Assembly: GCA_020442095.1 (NCBI GenBank)
Contig: JAGRKY010000263.1
Location: 1-18,466 of the forward strand
Direction of reading: 5' to 3'
Length of the DNA: 18,466 nt
Origin: Bauldia sp.
GTDB lineage: Bacteria; Pseudomonadota; Alphaproteobacteria; Rhizobiales; Kaistiaceae
Below, piece by piece: positions 15,711 to 18,466 of this stretch (positions are counted from its first letter, which is position 1; every line of letters begins with the position of its first letter). Under the pieces are notes generated by a model. That model was not told where the DNA came from, made no database searches, and saw only the letters and a list, made by a program, of their open reading frames with translations. A program made the position numbers and the translations under genes.

Positions 15711-15723
15711 ATCCAGACTGGAT
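15711..15723. repeat. Perfect 6-1-6 inverted repeat, possible operator
   Basis: ATCCAG and CTGGAT flank a single A. It lies about 126 bases upstream of the Gfo/Idh/MocA start and 200 bases upstream of the first tandem SDR. The size suits a dimeric regulator, but there is no second copy to support it. Confidence 0.35.
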
Positions 15724-15736
15724 TTCTTTTTCATCG

Positions 15737-15766
15737 GCGACCGCCGGAGGGTCGCTTACTCTCCGG
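15737..15766. repeat. Overlapping inverted repeats
   Basis: GCGACC (15737-15742) pairs with GGTCGC (15750-15755). CCGGAG (15744-15749), lying inside that loop, pairs with CTCCGG (15761-15766). The two hairpins cannot form together. This could be an operator cluster or an RNA switch in a plus-strand leader; chance in GC-rich DNA is also possible. Confidence 0.35.
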
Positions 15767-15923
15767 GTCACAAGGAAGGACTGCGCTTCAGGGAGGAGCG
15801 CGATGCTCAACCGTTGATGTCGCCGATCCCGCCTGGGATCTGCCCGCTCGGAGTTGTCGAAAGCGCTCCGGCGTGGGCCGGCATTCGACGCGAGCGCAGC
15901 GATGGACGTAGCGAGAAGCAGCC

Positions 15924-16721
15924 ATGACACAACCATCTTTCACGCTTGCCTTGCCGGAGACCGTCGTGGTTTCCGGAGCCGCATCGGGGCTCGGGCTTGG
16001 CGTGTGCCGTCACCTCGCGGCCAGCGGCGTGAAGACTGTCGGCGTCGATGTCACCGGTGCCGCCGAGGACCTTGCAGCCGCGCCCGGCTATACGCACGTC
16101 AAGGGTGACGTTTCCGACGAGGCCACCTGGCAGAGCGTCACGACGCTTCCCGAGGTGAAGAATGCCGCAACACTGGGCATAGTGGCCTCCGCCGCCATCC
16201 TCGATGTCGGCGATATCGTCGATCTCGACAAAGCGCTCTTCGAGCGAACGCTGCGCGTCAACGTCGTCGGCACGGCGCTTGCGCTGAAAGCCTTGATCCC
16301 GGTGATGGTCGCGCTTGGCGGCGGAACGATCGTGGCAATCGGGAGTGTCGCCGCGACCTTCGCCGAACAACAGCTCGCGACTTACGCCGCATCGAAGGGC
16401 GCCGTCCGCCAGCTCGCCCGCACGGTCGCCATGGACCACGCCCGCAACGGCATCAGGATCAACGTCCTCAGCCCGGGCCCGATGATGGCCGGCCTGTTCG
16501 AAAAGCACCTGAAGTCGGCAGCCGATCCGGAGAAATTCCTGGCGGTCAGGTCACAGCGCCAGCCCGGTGGCGAGATCCTTTCGCCGGACGATGTCGCCAT
16601 GGCCGCAATGTTCCTTCTCTCGCCGGCCTCCAACGCCGTCAACGGCGCAGAGCTCATGGCGGATGGCGGCCTGACGACGAGTTTCGATTTCCGCACCGGC
16701 GCCGAAGGCGCCTCGATCTAG
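15924..16721 (+). CDS. SDR family oxidoreductase, atypical (NNAG motif lost)
   Basis: This 265-residue short-chain dehydrogenase has SGAASGLG (17-24) as its cofactor motif, an Asp after the second strand (VGVDVTG), AIGSVAA with the likely catalytic Ser, YAASK with Tyr154 and Lys158, and a C-terminal MADGG. The NNAG motif after strand 4 is replaced by VASAAIL, and the first motif starts with Ser instead of Thr. The catalytic Tyr/Lys remain, so it may be active. The ribosome site is weak (GAGAAG). The next SDR gene starts 25 bases downstream, so the two are probably cotranscribed. Substrate unknown. Confidence 0.88.
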   Translation: MTQPSFTLALPETVVVSGAASGLGLGVCRHLAASGVKTVGVDVTGAAEDLAAAPGYTHVKGDVSDEATWQSVTTLPEVKNAATLGIVASAAILDVGDIVDLDKALFERTLRVNVVGTALALKALIPVMVALGGGTIVAIGSVAATFAEQQLATYAASKGAVRQLARTVAMDHARNGIRINVLSPGPMMAGLFEKHLKSAADPEKFLAVRSQRQPGGEILSPDDVAMAAMFLLSPASNAVNGAELMADGGLTTSFDFRTGAEGASI

Positions 16722-16746
16722 CCGCCCAATAACATCGGAGGAAGAA

Positions 16747-17550
16747 ATGGATACGGGACTAGCCGGCAAAGTCGTTCTGATCACTGGAGCGGCCAAAGGC
16801 ATCGGTAGAGCGACAGCGCTCGCATTCGCCGGCGAAGGGGCGAACCTTGCTCTGCTCGATATCGATGGCGACGCGCTCGCTGAAGTGAAGGCGGAGGCAG
16901 CCGCCCTCGGATCGACCGTGTCGGTCGAGGTCGCGGACCTGACCAAAGAGCAGAACATCGCGACCGGCATCACGCGCGCCCTCAAGCCCTTCGACGACCG
17001 GCTGAACGTCCTCGTCAACAATGTCGGCTCGGGCGCGGTCCGCACCTTCGACGAGCTGACCGACGCCGACTGGGACGCGACGATGAACCTCAACTTCATG
17101 AGCTACGTCCGCGCCTGCCGCGCTGCGCTTCCGCGCCTGCGCGAGGGTGGCGGCGGCGTCATCGTCAACAATGCGTCGGACCTCGCCCGCCAGCCGGAGC
17201 CGGTGCCCGTCGACTATTCCGCCTCCAAGGCCGCGGTGCTCGCCCTGACCAAGGGCCTTGCCCGCTCGGAAGGCCCGAACATCCGCGTCAACGCGGTTGC
17301 TCCCGGCCCCGTCTGGACGCCGTTCTGGACGAAGCCGGATGGCTTTGCCGATACGATGGCCAAGTTCCACAAGATGCCGCCGCAGGAAGCCGTCGAGCAT
17401 GAGATGTCGCTGCGCCAGCTTCCGCTCAACCGGCTCGGACGGCCGGAGGAAGTGGCCAACGTCATCGTCTTCCTCGCCTCGGATCTCGCGAGCTTCGTCA
17501 CCTCGGCCGTCTGGGGTGTCGACGGCGGCAGCATCCGCAGCATCATCTGA
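16747..17550 (+). CDS. SDR family oxidoreductase
   Basis: This classical 267-residue short-chain dehydrogenase has TGAAKGIG (13-20), an Asp-Ile-Asp after the second strand (favours NAD), NNVGSG, VNNASDL with the catalytic Ser, YSASK with Tyr157 and Lys161, and a C-terminal VDGGSI. It has a longer lid region (about residues 195-225, FWTKPDG to AVEHEM) than the other SDRs here, which may shape a larger substrate pocket. GGAGG lies five bases before the ATG. It is the second gene of a two-SDR unit and converges on the dimethylformamidase-like gene, with 25 bases between the stop codons and no terminator seen. Confidence 0.93.
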   Translation: MDTGLAGKVVLITGAAKGIGRATALAFAGEGANLALLDIDGDALAEVKAEAAALGSTVSVEVADLTKEQNIATGITRALKPFDDRLNVLVNNVGSGAVRTFDELTDADWDATMNLNFMSYVRACRAALPRLREGGGGVIVNNASDLARQPEPVPVDYSASKAAVLALTKGLARSEGPNIRVNAVAPGPVWTPFWTKPDGFADTMAKFHKMPPQEAVEHEMSLRQLPLNRLGRPEEVANVIVFLASDLASFVTSAVWGVDGGSIRSII

Positions 17551-17575
17551 CGCGAGTCAATCGACAGGGCGGGCT

Positions 17576-18466
17576 TCAGCTCTCCGGCGCACCGGGGAGC
17601 GGCCCGCCGAGAAACGCCTCGAGCACATTCCGGGTGATCCGCGACGTGTCGCTGTCGTAGCCGGATGCCGAAAGCGTCGCCGACCAGATGATCGAGCCGG
17701 CCGAGAAGACAGCGCCGCCCTTCGGCCCGTGCATGAACAGGATGTCCGACTGGACGCCTGACTGCGGATGGGACCCGCCCGTCCAGGGATGGATCTGCGG
17801 GAAGCATTCGATCGCCGACTGATAGGCATCGGTAAAGGCCTTGGTCGAGGCGAGCACCACCGCGTGCGGCGGCGTCCCGATCCGGGTATCGGCCTTGTCG
17901 ATCTCGAAACCGGCCGCCCCGTGGCCGAGCACCAGCGACGGACCGGCGCCCACCACATCGCTGTCGACGCCCGCGAAGATCCAGGCATGGTCGTCCGCGT
18001 AACTCGCTTCGGTCCGGTAATAGGCGGCGCCGCGGTCGAATCCCTGGCCCGTGAAGGCGATGCCGACGCGGTTGTTCGGCGCCCGCCCCCGATCGCGCCA
18101 CAGCCCGCCGCGTTCGCCGGAGACGCTGACCGTCTCTTCGCCCGGCTCGCCGGCCCAGGTCCGCGTTCCGGAATAGCGCCTGACCTCGATGACGTCCGGC
18201 TCGTCCTCCGCGACACCGGTCACCCAGTAGAAGCCATTGCCGCCGAGATAGAGGAAGCGCCCGCCGCGATCGAGCCAGTCGTCACGCGCGTCGAGCATCC
18301 GCGCCGTCCAGTATTCGGGATGGCTGCCGGTCACCACGACGCGGTGGCGATCGAGCACCGAGGCGCCCTCGGCATGGAGAAGGTCGTCGGTGATGACGTC
18401 GAAGGCGTAGCCCTTCTCGGTCAGCCAGTCGATGAGATGCAGGTCGGCGGCGAACTGGTGCGGCGC
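17576..18466 (-). CDS. N,N-dimethylformamidase large-subunit C-terminal-like protein, partial
   Basis: The frame stays open to the window edge, so the 296 residues seen are the C-terminal part of a longer protein; the GTG at 18358 is internal. Features match the C-terminal region of DMFase beta-subunit-like proteins: a flavodoxin-like start (LTEKGYAFDVITDDLL), the GSHPEYWT motif (47-54), GGRFLYLGGNGFYW (68-81), a HAWIFAG segment and a late VFSAGSIIWSATLS stretch. DMFase itself is an iron enzyme cleaving an amide bond, with two Tyr and a Glu at the metal; Tyr52 and Tyr80 are candidates here, but I cannot assign them. Relatives are widespread and mostly uncharacterised, so amidase activity is not established. 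Its neighbours are sugar-type genes. Confidence 0.75.
   Translation of the reverse strand, partial: APHQFAADLHLIDWLTEKGYAFDVITDDLLHAEGASVLDRHRVVVTGSHPEYWTARMLDARDDWLDRGGRFLYLGGNGFYWVTGVAEDEPDVIEVRRYSGTRTWAGEPGEETVSVSGERGGLWRDRGRAPNNRVGIAFTGQGFDRGAAYYRTEASYADDHAWIFAGVDSDVVGAGPSLVLGHGAAGFEIDKADTRIGTPPHAVVLASTKAFTDAYQSAIECFPQIHPWTGGSHPQSGVQSDILFMHGPKGGAVFSAGSIIWSATLSASGYDSDTSRITRNVLEAFLGGPLPGAPES

Larger units (their letters stand above)
15586..15923. other. Divergent regulatory region between Gfo/Idh/MocA gene and tandem SDR genes
   Basis: This 338-base gap has no convincing gene. It contains the inverted repeat at 15711-15723, overlapping inverted repeats at 15737-15766 and a 10-base palindrome CCGGGCCCGG (15681-15690). 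No good sigma-70 promoter was found for either side. On the minus strand an ATG at 15673 with GGAGG upstream opens a frame that overlaps the Gfo/Idh/MocA gene; I regard it as a probable shadow. No repeat of the LacI-type site at 3136 is present. Confidence 0.55.

Noticed and set aside
15857..15870. Half of a LacI-type operator (GAAAGCGCT) before the tandem SDR genes
   Set aside because: The right half does not match (CCGG instead of TTC), and it differs from the site at 3136.
1..18466. tRNA or rRNA genes, CRISPR arrays, insertion sequences, toxin-antitoxin or phage genes
   Set aside because: None of their hallmarks (cloverleaf arms, regular spaced repeats, transposase motifs, terminal repeats) was seen; nearly all of the DNA is explained by metabolic genes.

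Overview
The window looks like a GC-rich alphaproteobacterial chromosome or megaplasmid, probably of the order Hyphomicrobiales (Rhizobiales). I infer this from the strong G/C bias at third codon positions, GGAGG-type ribosome sites, four-base ATGA/GTGA overlaps between transporter genes, and the ribose-type ABC transporter, SDR and sugar-isomerase repertoire. I cannot name a genus. I see no rRNA, tRNA, insertion sequence, phage gene or CRISPR array.

Layout. The left edge holds the C-terminal 165 residues of an M24 (creatinase/aminopeptidase-fold) protein, followed by an NAD(P)-aldehyde dehydrogenase on the same strand. A short-chain dehydrogenase (SDR) then runs on the minus strand. It is divergent from a long plus-strand operon, and the 466-base gap between them carries a good LacI-family operator candidate. 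The operon (3483-13665) encodes a periplasmic binding protein, a double-domain ATPase, two different permeases, an SDR, a zinc-type medium-chain dehydrogenase, a GMC flavoprotein dehydrogenase and two tandem paralogous TIM-barrel sugar isomerase/epimerases. A stem-loop separates the binding-protein gene from the ATPase gene. Converging on the operon end is a two-gene minus-strand unit: a Gfo/Idh/MocA oxidoreductase, then an SDR. A 338-base divergent gap leads to two more tandem plus-strand SDRs. The right edge holds the C-terminal 296 residues of a protein resembling the large-subunit C-terminal domain of N,N-dimethylformamidase, on the minus strand.

How it may work together (inference). An ABC importer of the ribose/autoinducer-2 type brings in a small polyol, sugar, glycoside or related compound. 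Up to eight oxidoreductases (five SDRs, MDR, GMC, Gfo/Idh/MocA) plus an aldehyde dehydrogenase then act on it, together with two isomerase-fold enzymes. There is no kinase, no aldolase and no glycoside hydrolase in the window. This points to a pathway acting on unphosphorylated substrates, where oxidation sets up isomerisation or elimination by the TIM-barrel pair. Known precedents for such a pairing are the levoglucosan pathway (LgdA with LgdB) and C-glycoside deglycosylation systems. The actual substrate cannot be read from the sequence. Several family-defining residues are altered (metal sites of the M24 and TIM-barrel proteins, structural-zinc cysteines of the MDR, one permease's conserved motif), which makes the cluster a reasonable candidate for undescribed chemistry.
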